DNA of 7,443 nt from an uncultured Bacteroides sp. (GTDB lineage Bacteria > Bacteroidota > Bacteroidia > Bacteroidales > Bacteroidaceae): assembly GCA_900557355.1 (NCBI GenBank), contig USSR01000343.1:1-7443 (forward strand), in the 5' to 3' direction. Positions within the stretch are counted from its first letter, which is position 1. Each line of letters begins with the position of its first letter. The translations under genes and the position numbers were made by a program. Under the pieces are notes generated by a model that searched no databases, was not told where the DNA came from, and was given only the letters and a program-made list of their open reading frames with translations. This document shows, piece by piece, positions 7,349 to 7,443 of the stretch.

Positions 7349-7443
7349 CTAACCATCCCACTCGGCTTTCACCTCGAAACACGGACATGCCTTAATCCAT
7401 TCTTCGGGTTCAATCTCTCCGTTTCCATTCAGATCGGGGCTCA
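7349..7443 (-). CDS. EF-hand-containing protein, C-terminal end (5' end outside window)
   Basis: On the - strand an open frame runs from the window edge to a TAG at 7351-7349, giving 30 visible residues. They include the 12-residue calcium-binding loop DLNGNGEIEPEE, with Asp/Asn at positions 1, 3 and 5, Gly at 6, Ile at 8 and Glu at 12, exactly as in canonical EF-hands. About 16 residues follow, ending CPCFEVKAEWDG. The wording of the loop and the stop placed just before a terminator argue for a real gene. The rest of the protein is unseen, so its overall function is unknown. It is convergent to the glycan operon and probably unrelated to it. Confidence 0.7.
   Translation of the reverse strand, partial: SPDLNGNGEIEPEEWIKACPCFEVKAEWDG

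Overview
The window is a stretch of an exopolysaccharide or capsule-type glycan locus from a member of the Bacteroidales, most likely a Bacteroides-like gut species. This rests on moderate GC with A-rich start regions lacking clear GGAGG ribosome sites, on the gene order (TolC-like protein, chain-length protein, Wzy, glycosyltransferases), and on the flavour of the proteins. The species cannot be fixed from the sequence alone.

Layout: positions 1-463 hold the C-terminal end of a TolC-family outer-membrane protein, cut by the window edge. Five more genes follow on the + strand. They are a 740-residue Wzz-like polysaccharide co-polymerase with a degenerate tyrosine-kinase-like cytoplasmic domain (476-2698), a Wzy/O-antigen-ligase-type membrane protein (2688-4016), a GT2 glycosyltransferase broken by a frameshift (4013-4901), a membrane-anchored GT2 glycosyltransferase with D/DxD/ED/QxxRW motifs (4907-6100), and a GT4 glycosyltransferase with an EX7E motif (6127-7245). 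Spacings are 12 bp, an 11-bp overlap, a 4-bp ATGA overlap, 5 bp and 26 bp, so this is almost certainly one transcript that began upstream of the window. A strong hairpin terminator (7306-7346) closes it. On the far side, a convergent gene on the - strand shows only its last 30 codons, which contain a textbook EF-hand loop. No spacer exceeds about 105 bases, and no RNA gene, mobile element or CRISPR array was seen.

Working model (inference): the glycosyltransferases build a lipid-linked repeat unit at the inner membrane, the Wzy-like protein polymerises or ligates it outside, the co-polymerase sets chain length, and the TolC-like protein may serve as, or be coupled to, the outer-membrane exit. 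No flippase, Wza-type export protein or initiating sugar-phosphate transferase lies in the window. The points most worth a second look are the apparently broken GT2 gene, which carries a frameshifting deletion and perhaps a second in-frame one; the co-polymerase that keeps a kinase-like fold without a usable Walker A lysine; and the pairing of a TolC-family protein with a Wzz/Wzy system.
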